Below are positions 44,121-54,760 of a stretch of DNA of 64,000 nucleotides, piece by piece. The notes under the pieces were generated by a model. The model was not told the DNA's origin and did no database searches. It saw nothing but the letters and a program-made list of their open reading frames with translations. Made by a program: the position numbers and the translations under genes. The DNA is from Porphyra umbilicalis (Eukaryota; Rhodophyta; Bangiophyceae; Bangiales; Bangiaceae). Within the stretch, counting starts at the first letter, position 1; each line of letters starts with the position of its first letter. The DNA lies in NCBI GenBank assembly GCA_002049455.2, contig KV918767.1, positions 304,256-368,255 of the forward strand, given 5' to 3'.

Positions 44121-47072
44121 CTAGGCCGATGGGAACGAGAAGCGGACATCCACAAACGACCGCTGCTCCTGCTGCTCAGAGCGGGAGACGAGCGCAGCCG
44201 CCCCCGCCGCCGCCTCGGGGACAGTGCAGAAGCGGGGCAGCGTCTGGTCGGGCGACGCCGCGAGCAGCTCGCCAATGGTCGTCCGCACCGACGCAACCTG
44301 CTTGTGGTTGCCGGTCGGGTGGTACAGGTAGACGGAGAGGAGGAGCTCCGCGTGCACGGGGCTGCGGCTGTCGCCGAGCGGGGGGATGCGGTAGTAGCGA
44401 AAGGCGGTGGCGTAGGGGAGGGTGGCCGTCGCCAGGGGCGCCGAGCCGCCGGCGCCAATGCTGTCGACGCTGCCGACGCTGCCGGCCGTGCCGCCACCGC
44501 CGGCCGGAGCGGGGGCGCCCCCCATCGACGCGTCGGACCGATCCCGCCACAGGCTGAGGCTGCCGACCAGGTGGCTCAGGCGCTTGTGCGACGACTCGCC
44601 CGTGCCGGCCGGCCGCGCAGCCTTTGAACAATCCACCGTTACCGCCTCTGACTGGAAGAGCTGCTTCCACGACTCGCGCTCCGCGTCCGACGCCGAAGAG
44701 CCGCCGTCACCGCCACCGCTGCCGCTACCGCTGCCGGCACCGCTGCCGCCCCCAGACCCGTACACCTCGCCCGCGGGGCCCACCGCCGACCGGTTCCGGC
44801 GGGAGGGCGAGCGGCGGCGGTGGAGCACAAAAAAGACGCTGACTTTGCGACTCCGGCCCGCCGTGCGGGTCGTCGACAGGTCGGCAAACAGCTGCCCAAA
44901 CGCGAGGGAGACGCGGAGGAAGCAGCAGGCGCCGGCCTTGAGCCCCCCAAAGTCAAACTGCAGCGCGTACCGCACGCCCGCCGGCACCGGGGCGATGAAG
45001 CGCAGGCACGCGCCGCCCGACAGGTTCTTAAACTGCGGGATGTTGAGGGCGAGGGTGCCCCCACTGGCGGGCATGGCGCGGAGCTCGTCGAGGGACGTTT
45101 GCAGGATGCTGAGCAGCCGCGGGTTGCCCGACGTTTTGTAGTGGAAAAACTCAACGAGCAGCGGCTGGTCGCTGTCGACGGCCGAGCCCGCCTGCCCCGC
45201 CAACGCAGACGGCGGCAGTTCGACCGGGCTGTAGTGAAGCACCGACGGGCTCCGCCCAAAGCCGCCCGCGACCATCACCTCGGAACGCCAAATGGGTTTC
45301 CACGCGCTGCCTGGCCCCGCGCTGGGCACGTAAAGCACGAAAAAGGGGCGGGCGGCCGAGAAGGGCCACCCGACCAGCCGGTCGACGGTCACAGAAATGT
45401 CAATGAGCACCGGCTGCACGCCCGTCCGCACGTAGTCGAGGGTGAACGCGGTGGTGAGGGCCGGCAGGTGCCGCCGCCCGCCGAGCGGACGACGGCTCAG
45501 CGCCGACTTTTTGATGACGCCCGGCGTGCCGCCCGGCGTGGACGGGATGGGCTCGATGGGCGCCACCAGCCGCCCCCAATCCATCTGCGGGATGCGCTCC
45601 AGGTGGGCGGTGGAGCAGGCCAGCCCGACCCGCTCCGCTTCGGAATGCACCGTCGGCACGAGCTCGTAATAGACGACCCGCACCTCCCGCGAGCGCCGCC
45701 GCAGACCCGACTGGGAGTGGAGGGTGAGCGGCTCGTCAAACCTGGTCGTCAGGGGCCCCGCCAACAGCTTGGACCGCGGCAGTGCCACCTCCTCCACCGC
45801 CTCCCACCGCACCATATCCCGCCGTGAGGCGGTCGTCACCTCGTGGCGGGCGGGGAGGACGCGCGTCTCGAGCACCGCCACAATGTCCCGCTCCGTGAGC
45901 GCCACCAGCTCCGTCGGCGTAATGCACACGCGCACGGGCGGGGGGTCCCCCTTGTCCCCGCCGGCGGGGCGCGGCGGAGACACGCCGACGCCCGACGACG
46001 CGACCGAGGAGGAGCGGGACGGCGGCTCCCGGCCGTCGGCAATGCCGAGGACGTCCGCCGCCGAGTAGGGGGGGCCCCGCCGTGGCGCCTCGCCGCCGCC
46101 GTCGCGGGCGGCGCGCAAGCGCGCCGCCTCGTCCCCCTCATGCACGGCCGCGGCGGGCCGGTGGTGGCGGCGGCGGCGGCGGGGGGCGCTCCCCGCCGAG
46201 CTCCCCGACGAGCGGCTGGCGGACCGCGCGTCGTCGCGCGCCCGCCCCCGCCCGCCGCCACCCGCCGCCCGTGCGCGCGCCGACGGCGGGTCCCCCGTGG
46301 CGCGCGCGGCGCCGCGCGCCGCCGCCGGCGCCCCAGACGCAGACGACACGTCCGACTCGGAGGTGGGGGTGCCCTTGAGCGACGAGCCGCGGGGGCCTGC
46401 CGCGCGCGGGAGAAACACGGGCTGCAACGCGCCGCCGGGGCGGCTCACCGCCCGCCCCGACGGGGCGGGCGCGTCTCGCGTGGTGCCGCCAGGGGCCACG
46501 GCGGCGGCAGCCGCCGCCGCCGCCGCCGCCGCCGCGGTCGCCGCCCCTGCCGACCACCCGCGTGGCGGGGAGAGCGTCCGCGACCGCGCCGAGGCGGTTG
46601 GGGAGGGCGACCGCGACGGCGGCGGGGAGGACACCCACGTCTCGTCCGCACCCGCGGGCGCACCGGCCACGGGCACCAAGGCCGCCGAGGGGGCGTCGCG
46701 GGCGCGCGAGGCGCCGCCCGAGCGGCGCCCGCGGGGGCGCTGCGACGGCGAGCCACCCCCATACGCCCCGCGGCCGCGCCGGTGGTGGCCGCGCGACGGC
46801 GGCGCGCGCGCGTCGGCGTCGGCCGGAGGGGCGGCGGCGGCGCCACCCCGCCGCCGCCGCCGCCCGTCGTGGCCTGTGTGGCCCCGGTGGCCGCCCCCGA
46901 CGTGCCGCCGGGAGCGGCTGTGTGGGCGCGTCGACGAGGACGCGGCGGCGGCCGACGGCACCGCGGGGGGGGACCCCTCCCCGTGCCGCCGCCGCCGCGA
47001 CCGCCGCCCCTCCCCCCGCCCCCGCGGGTGGCCGCGCGACGACCGCCGCTCGTCCTTGAGGGGCCACCCGTT

Positions 47073-47104
<32 letters not shown>

Positions 47105-48347
47105 GGCCCCGCGTGCCGCTGCTGCCGGGCTCGTGGGCGCCGCCGCGCGCGTGGTCGCGCTTGCCGCCGTGGCGGCGCGGGCGCTCGTGGGGGCGCCCCG
47201 AGGAGCGGGACGCCCGGTAGCTGCGGCTGCCATCCTCCCAAAACGAGGGGGAGCGGGAGGGGGACCGCCGTCGCGACCGCGACGCGGGCACGGGGGAGTG
47301 GGGGGAACCCGATCGGGAGCGGCTGCGGCTGTACGAGTCGCTCCGGGTGTAGGGGGTGTGGGAGCTGTGGCCGTCGCGGCTGCGGCCGCGACTCACGCTG
47401 CGGCTGCGGGTGCGACTGGAGCTGCGGCTGCGGCTGCGACTGTAGCTGCGGCTGCGGCTGCGACTGTAGCTGCGGGTAGAGGAGGAGCGGCTGCTACTGC
47501 GGCTGCTGCCACTCCAGCTGCGGCTGCCGCTGTAGCTGCGGCTGCCGCTGCTGCCAGAGGCCGTCCGGCTGCGGCCGCGGCTGTTGTGCCGCCGGCTCGT
47601 CAGGTAGTGGCCGTCGCGGCCCTGGCGGTGCCTGCCGCCAGACGCGCTGCGGCTGCGGCTGTAGCTGCGGCTGCGGCGGCCGCCCCGGTGGTCCCGCCGC
47701 GACGGCGGGGCGTGGCCGTGGTCCGCCCCGCCGCGGTCACCGCGGCGGCCGCGGGATCGCGACCGCGACCGCGACCGCGACTGCGACCGCGACGGCGACG
47801 GCGACGGCGACCTCGACGGCGAGCGGCGGTACAGCCGCTCGTCCCGGCCCCGCGGGCGGCGGCGGGCCCCGCGTTGGTCCTCCCGCGCCGCCAAATCGCC
47901 AGGGCCCACGACGAGCGGCAGCGACGGCCGCTGCACCGCTGTCCCATTGGGCGCCGGGCGCGAGACGTCCATGGCGACGGGGGGGGTGGGGGCGCCGCCG
48001 GCACCGCCGGCACCGTCGCCGCCGCGGCCGCCGTTGTGCCCGTCGACGCCAACGGCATGGGCGGGGGCGGCCTTGCCGTCGGCGCCGCCGGGGCCACCGA
48101 CGCCCGCGCTGCTCCCGCCGCCGCCGCCGCCGCCGCCAGAAGCACACCCGTCGTCGACCGCCGCCGCTGCCGCGGCTGCCGCCGTTGCCGCCGTTGCCGC
48201 CGTTGCCGCCTCTGCCACCGCGACGGGGGTGGTGGACGCGGACGGTGAGCGGCGCGTCAGCTCTGCCGACCGGCTCTCCCGGCGGATTGCCCCACCGCGC
48301 GGCACGGGCGGGCGCGCGAGCGCCAGATCCAGCTCGCTGATAATCAT
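44121..48347 (-). CDS. Large RS-repeat protein with C-terminal C2-like domains
   Basis: I do not recognise an ortholog. The ATG at 48347 (MIISELDLALARPPVPRGG) gives 1,408 residues. An in-frame upstream ATG would add about 39 GC-biased residues. Residues about 170-370 are Arg-Ser dipeptide repeats like those of splicing SR proteins (SRSRSRSRSR, SYSRSRSRSYSRSRS). Up to about 790 it is Arg/Gly/Ala-rich and disordered. The last 600 residues are globular. One section begins VRVCITPTELVALTERDIVA. A C2-like section with ARPFFVLYVPSAG, WKPIWRSEVMV, LLVEFFHYKTSGN and ILQTSLDELRAM follows, then another with SVFFVLHRRRS, LFQSEAVTV, LLLSVYLYHPTGNHKQVASV and RTTIGELL. The pair resembles copine C2A-C2B, but no vWA domain follows. 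Membrane and RNA roles both remain guesses. Confidence 0.7.
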
Positions 48348-49618
48348 GGTGGGGGTGGGGGCGCCGTGCAAATCATGCGGTGGCACCGACGGACGGCGGG
48401 CGGGGGCGTGGTACCGCCTCCCCCACCACCGGGCGACTTGTGTAGGGGGGGGGCGTGGCCACACGGACGCGCCGCACCGGCCACCGTGCGGCCGGCAGAG
48501 GCCACCTTGCCTCTAGCAGCGTGGCGTCACCCCCCAAGGACGTGCTGTCCAACCTCTAGCGCCGGCCGGGGCGCCCGACGTCGACCGCAGAGCCTCACCC
48601 GCCCCCTCCTCGACACGCCTCACCCGCGCACCACCCGCCAAGGGGCCACACCCCGACACAAAGCAACGAACAGCAACGGTGGCGGCCGCGCGAACCGCGG
48701 GCGCCAGCGACCACGTGTCCACGCCCACCGCGGCGGCGGGAGGGGGCGGTGCGTCTCCACCACAGCGGCGCGCGGGGTGCTGGACTGGCAAGCAGCCAAC
48801 TCGCGCGGGGACACGCCCGAACGCGCGTGGACTTGGAGCGCGGGGGAGTGGGCCCCGCCCGAGGCCGCGGGTGCTCCCAAGCACCAACAGCACAGCGCCG
48901 CAGCCACCTTTGGTGGCTGCCCCTCCTCGTCCGTCCCGCCACGCGGCCCCACCGCCGCCGCCTTGGTCTGACAAACGCGGCACTGCGCGGTCGACGGGGA
49001 CACGCGCAGGCAGCGCCAGCGGGGTGTCAATCAGCTTTGGGTTCCCCCCCCTCCCGCCCCTCTCTCTGAGACACCGACCGCCGCGTGCCTCCCCGCTCCC
49101 GGTGGGGGCCGCCATCCACGCATCCCGTCCGAGACACGTAGGGTGGCCACCTGAGGTGGTCAGCTGCACGAGCGGGGTTGGCCTCCGCCGCGGCCGCGTG
49201 GCCGGCACCCGCAGAGAGCGTGTGTGCGTAGCAGCCACAGGCAATCGGCAGCGACACGTGCCAACGGCATGCCGGATGGAGCGCGCACGAGACCACCGAC
49301 CGGGTGCGCCTGTGCAGTGCGCTGTGGGGGAGGTCACGCCGGCTGTGCGCGTGTGTTATTGTTGAGGGTGGAGGGGGCGACAACCAATGGTCGCGCGGCG
49401 TTCAGAGCGCCAGGCCCTGCTGTGACCCACGTGAATCCTCCTGCAGAATGTCGGCTGAGGGGACTGTTGATTCAAAAGGCATAAAGCAGGGTTTGACCAA
49501 GTCCAAGATGATTGTGAATAGCAATATCTCAACATATCGGCAAAGCACTTATTTAGCGCCAATACTGTTTTTGTTTTTTTTCAACGGTGGACTTCGGCGA
49601 GGTGATATATGTGGCATA

Positions 49619-49653
49619 CGTGATCGTCGCTTTGACGTGATCGTCGCTTTGGG
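49619..49653 (+). repeat. Tandem repeat, two 17-18 bp copies
   Basis: The unit acgtgatcgtcgctttg occurs twice in a row within the less GC-rich island. Confidence 0.65.
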
Positions 49654-52547
49654 AGGAGTGAGTGCATGCTCAAGTGTGCCACAGCTAAAGACTGGCTTCA
49701 CACCGTCATGAACAGCAATGCAGGCGCCATGTCCTTCAATGCCAAAGTGTGTTACTACGCAGGACATCTGAGTTATGTTCTCGTGTACGGAGGCAAAACG
49801 GGATCACATTGACCTGGCGTCGTCTTTCTCTTCCGTGCTGGGAAATCACGTGTCGCCAGCCTATTTGTGCCTTTCTCACAACAGCAACTAGCGTACCAAT
49901 GATGTCCCTCAGAGCTGCTCAGAAGTCCAAGGTCATGGTCTGGGAAGCCGAGAGCTGCTACGTAGCATCGTGACAAATGGCTGAACCAGATAGAAGCGTG
50001 GAGAGCGAAGTGTCCCTCACACCATTGTGCATCACGGGCTTCTTTGTCTGCTGTAGTGGCGCGTCGCTTGGGGGAAAGGCGCATTGGCGCCGAGGGTGTG
50101 CGGCTCGCCCGAGTGCGGCCCTCGGGCCTGTCAGTCTCTGGCACTCGGGCTGCGAGCCAAAACTGGCTAGACTGTTCAGCATGATGGAGAAGTGCGCTTT
50201 GAACAGTATTATCCACATGTTCGTCGGTAGCTTGTTAACTTGTTAGGAAGTCAGATATGGTCGTTTCATATATTGCGAAGATATGTGATTTGGCACAGCT
50301 GACCGACTTGGACTAACCGTCCATCAAGACTCCCGGCATGTGCGGTCGTCCGTGCGCCACGCCGATCCGTTTCGCATTGGGCAAGGCTCTGCGGTCTACC
50401 CGGCTGGGTGGCTGTGGCGGGGGATGGCCGCCGCGTGGGGCCCAAGAACTCCCGCAAGCCGCCTGATCCGGCCGCGTCTGCCGCGCTCTGCAGGGGTCCG
50501 GCGGGCTGTCGCCACCCGGTCCCGCCCCCACACACGGCTGCGCAGAAGGAAATGCGGGGGACAGCTGCTGGCGTGGACTGCGCCGGCGGCAGCGACCCCG
50601 GAATTGTCAGAAAAGTCGACGCCCTGGACGAGGGCTCCTCCCGTTCAGCCTTCCGTCCAGGCAGCGCTGTTCGCGAACGGGCAGGACTCCCGTTCCATAC
50701 ATGTTCGTGTGCATGGCTCTGGGTCACGGGACTTCCGCACTTGCCACGCATCTTTGGGCTTAAATCTGCTAAGAAGCACGCCAGAAGGACCGATGACTCG
50801 TGGAGGAAATCCATAGGCACAGACCCATTAGGCTGCGATCGGAACCGGGATAAAACCCGGATCGATGGCACTTCGATTGGCTGACAATCGCCCTCACGGA
50901 GGGCGGAAGACGGCGACTACCGCCACGGCCACGGGCACCCACCACCACTACTGTACCACCCCCATACGCACCGTCACAAAGGCGAAGACAGAGCCAAGCC
51001 CGTCACCCAGCACCACTGGTACGCCACCGCACAAGCACCTGGGCCAAACACACTGACAATGAGCCACCACATCCCACCCTCCGCCCCTCACAGAAAATCG
51101 CCATCCTCATCTCTCCCCCCCCCACCCTCCCGTACTGAGAAGACAAGCCCAGACGAGCACAAAAAGTGAAGAAAGAAAAGAAACAAGGAAACAGCAACGC
51201 GGAACAACAGAGCAAAAGGAAAACGGTCAGAAGACGTCTCGCTGGAGGCAAGAAATCATGGCACGACCTTGCGCCACATATGACGACCGGCGTCACACCC
51301 TCATGTCCACTGCAAGCCACCCGAGCAACACAAGATGCTCCAAGCAACCGCCCCCCCACCCTCTTACAAAGGGACGCCACCTCCCCCCCCACATCCTGCA
51401 CCCCCGAAGGAAGTCAACAGTCAGACACAGGAGGGTAAATTAACATGGAAAAGAGGAAGCAGCCAAGCGCATAAGGTCATGAAAGGGAACGGACGAGGGT
51501 GAGGTGCGGGTGAAGACGGGACGAGGAGGACGCGGCACTGGAGGCGCGGCCCTCGACTGCCGCAAGGATCCGCACCTCACCCCCCCCCCCCCCGAAAAGC
51601 GGCACAAAGATATACCTGACATGTCACACACGGTGGGCAGGCACCTCAAACATCCTCGCACACGACGCACAACCTCGACGAAGGCAACCGCGACACAGCG
51701 CGTTGATGAAATCTCGTGTCAGGTTCCAAGGTATCTGCAACAAGGCCGAACCGTATTGCTGCTCGACCCCTTTGCGTTCAGAGAGAGATCGAAAATGAGT
51801 ACATAACTCCTCTTTGCCCAATCTTTAAGGAGAAGTTCACATCCTTCGAGACATATGTTGCGAGACTCGCCGCAATGATCCCTCGGAGGTCTCGGGGAAG
51901 AAGTGGAGCAAGACCCTGACGGAGGAAAGGATGTGACACCGGCCAGCATTGAGGATACATGCCAAAGATGCATTGAAAGACACGGTCGCTTTATTGTTGC
52001 TCGGCGCGGGCACGGGTGGCAGAGCAGACACGAAATCGATAAGAAAGCCACGGTGTGCTACAGAGTCACGCAGACATGTAGCTAACTGCACACAGCCGCA
52101 AACTCTGACAGAGCTACAGGCCACCGGACAACAGCAAGCTCACCATGTCAGCGACTCGCGGACACCACGCATGCATGTGCGTATGACACAAGTTACTCGA
52201 CTTCGATGTCAGCAACACCCATTGGTTTGCAAAGAAACAGAAGCCAAGAAAGAGGAAGCCATCGCACATATGCATGGTAAGGATACATGGGGGACGGGCG
52301 AGCGAACACGAAAAAGAAGTACGTGGTCAGTTCATCCAACCCATCCACCACCCACCCACCGCGCGCGTCACACTATCCACACTGCGCCAGTGTGGATCCC
52401 CACCCAATCGCCACCACCACTAGTCCAGCGACTGCAAACGTCGTCCGGCCCGTCGTAGAGTGACTCCCCCCCGCCCCCGTGCGAGCTGGAGAGAATGCGT
52501 GGGATGGAGGGGATGCAGATAAGAATACGACAGGAACGAGGGCGGTC

Positions 52548-52690
52548 GGCAGGAGGGTGGGCGGGGCGATCGAACAGAGGGTGGCCGGGGCTTCCGGCCA
52601 GGAGGGTGGGTGGGGCGGTCGACCAGAGGGTGGGCGGGGCGGTCCGCCAGGAGGGTGGGCCGAGCGGTCGGCCAGGAGAGCGAGCGGGGA
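52548..52690 (+). repeat. GC-rich minisatellite, about 24-bp units
   Basis: Five to six imperfect units of the form cagagggtgggcggggcggt plus 4-5 variable bases follow each other. Units alternate between starting cagagggtg and caggagggtg, hinting at a 48-50 bp higher-order period. G runs make it a possible recombination or slippage hotspot. Confidence 0.8.
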
Positions 52691-53085
52691 TGTTGGCAGC
52701 ACTTGTGCACTTGGGCGGCAGCCAGGAGCGGGGCTGGGGGCAGCATGGCAGTCACCTGCACACATGCCGAGGGCGCGCATTGGCGCCGCCCAGCACTTCG
52801 AATTATTATTAATCGCCCCGCTATCCCCAAGCACAAGGCTTGACGTTTTCCAGCCCGCTGGTTGGCTGCCCGGTTGACCGGGGGCGCATCCTGGGTCCCC
52901 ATTGGTAGCAGACTATCATGCCAACAGGTACTGAACAAAGTCTGGCTGACACAAGCTACGACGGTGAGGCGTCCGAGCAGAGGTCTCCATGTGCCCGCAA
53001 GAATGCATACTGTGTACGCCAAGTCTGCCTTGAACTGGGTGTGAAGGGTGCCGTTTGATCGCGCAAGGAGGACCCGCCCCATGAC

Positions 53086-53516
53086 CCTGCCAGAGCTCTG
53101 CACGGCAATGCCAGCAGCCGTCCCACTCTAGCGACACCGTTTGCGCCCCCATCCTCCCCGACCCCCTCGGCATGTATGTGCAGCCCCCCTCGCCCCCCCC
53201 CCCCCTGCCAGCAGGAGAAAGGAGTGGGAGAGGACAGGAAAGGAGGCAAGCACAAGTGTCCGTGGTTGGGCGGTGCCCGCAGCTATTGGGAGTAGACGAG
53301 TACGCACATGGGTAGGGGTGACCAGGTGGGTGGGGTAAGAAGGTCTCTGGGGGTGTCAGAAAGCCTTCTCAGACAGAGCCTTTTAGAGATCGACACAGCG
53401 ACATTTGCGAGGATGGTGTCACGAGGTTTGCTGCATGGAAAAACATTTCTCTCACGACCTCTCACGGTTCGCATATATTTTAAGTTCTCCGTGACCCAAT
53501 TTGACAACGTGCTGTG
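53086..53516 (+). repeat. Left arm of a near-identical long inverted repeat
   Basis: Bases 53086-53516 match 64000-63571 in reverse complement over the whole visible length. I found one substitution near 53490 and one difference in a C run (13 versus 12, at 53193-53205). Homology stops sharply at gtgctgtg (53516), so this is a real element end or recombination breakpoint. The arm continues left of 53086 by an unknown amount because its partner leaves the window. Confidence 0.93.
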
Positions 53517-53791
53517 GATGCGAAGCAGATCTGCTCGGGACACCGCGGCTAACGCGTGCAGTCGCCAACTTGGGAATCGGCGCGACCAATGCCCCAGCCT
53601 TCGGACCCCCACGAGACGCAATTGCATAGTCCTCACGGCAGCGGGCCGCAGACATCCCCTGGTTAGCGGGAGATGGGGTGTTGAACGCAATCTAGTGCGC
53701 CCATTGGGCCTTAATAGGTATGGCCTAAACAAGGACCTCGTGCTTGGTCTGCTGATGCCACGGAGGCGGCAAGAGCCTGGCACGGATTTTC

Positions 53792-53816
53792 CTGAACGGG
53801 ATTTCCTCCCGTTCAG
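53792..53816 (+). other. Perfect 10-bp hairpin
   Basis: CTGAACGGGA and TCCCGTTCAG are exact reverse complements separated by five bases. Further cccgttc copies follow within 90 bp. Confidence 0.6.
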
Positions 53817-54760
53817 TCTGCTGTTCTCAAACGTAAGGGTAAACAGAATCAGCTCCCGTCCAGCCGGTCAGCGAACAGGACTCCCGTCCTGGCTCCCGTT
53901 CGGGACGTCGTTTTTCTGACGATGCGCTGTCCCGCGGGCCCACTGGTCCGATCAAACCTATGGGGGACCCGTGCAGCTCGCGTCGTGCGTGCGTGGACCT
54001 CGCTCCCAGCGAGTCCAAAGGCTCGGGGGGGAGGTGGACACGTCTTAATCCGCCAACGCGACGGTTGAGGTGTTTCGCAGCAGACTTGCAGGGCAGCAGT
54101 CGTCCGGACAGCCTTGTGTGCTGTCAAACATAGCCCCCCTCCTGCTTCCCAGTGCCATCGACAGGGCCGCGGTGTGCAGCACCCCGCCGGGTGACAAACC
54201 GGATGCGCGCCGGGGGTTCCAGAAAAGAAAAATATTCTGGAAAGTGCGCTGTCTCTCATATGCATCCTAATGAGGGTGCACAAGACAACCACACCAGACT
54301 GTGGCACAGCAGGCCGGCCACCTGTCGGTCTCGTGCCCACATTCTACAACAGATTTGCTACGCTGGGTCCTGCGCAAGGCTTGGCGTCGGCCGCTGCAGC
54401 CGTGGGAGACGCATTCCCGGCACGACCATTGGTCGTCAAGTGGAGCCACGCACGACAGTCAGTCGCTTTGCCGGCCATCTGAGGACTGAACGACAACGAC
54501 TGGTCACTGGGGCCCCCCGATTCAGCAGAGGATTCAAGTCGTCTTGCACAGGCCAGTTCGGTTAAGTATTGATCCGGAATGGACATGTGGCCTGGCGGTG
54601 TCGTCTTTTCTCCGTGCTTACAAACCCAACCACGCCCGACACGACCAGCTGGTCGTCAGCCTGCAGACTGACATCCTCCGACTCGGCTCGGCGCTCCGCC
54701 GCGGCGGCGGATACCGATGGGGTGGTGGCGGCGCCGCCACCCCATCGGTACCTCGACTGG

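Larger units (their letters stand above)
48348..54760. other. 6.4 kb without recognisable genes; less GC-rich repeat-like island
   Basis: 48348-49400 is GC-rich spacer upstream of the RS/C2 gene. From about 49400 to 54560 base composition falls toward 50-55 percent GC, far from the host background, and open frames are short. It contains a short tandem repeat (49619-49653), a 24-bp minisatellite (52548-52690), one arm of a long inverted repeat (53086-53516), a 10-bp hairpin (53792-53816) and related cccgttc-rich segments at 50636-50695 and 53806-53900. This looks like decayed or non-autonomous mobile DNA, but I cannot name a family. Confidence 0.5.

Noticed and set aside
53308-53919. 203-codon open frame running through the inverted-repeat end
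   Set aside because: The same start occurs in the other arm with an unrelated continuation after the breakpoint, so the frame is not a conserved coding unit.
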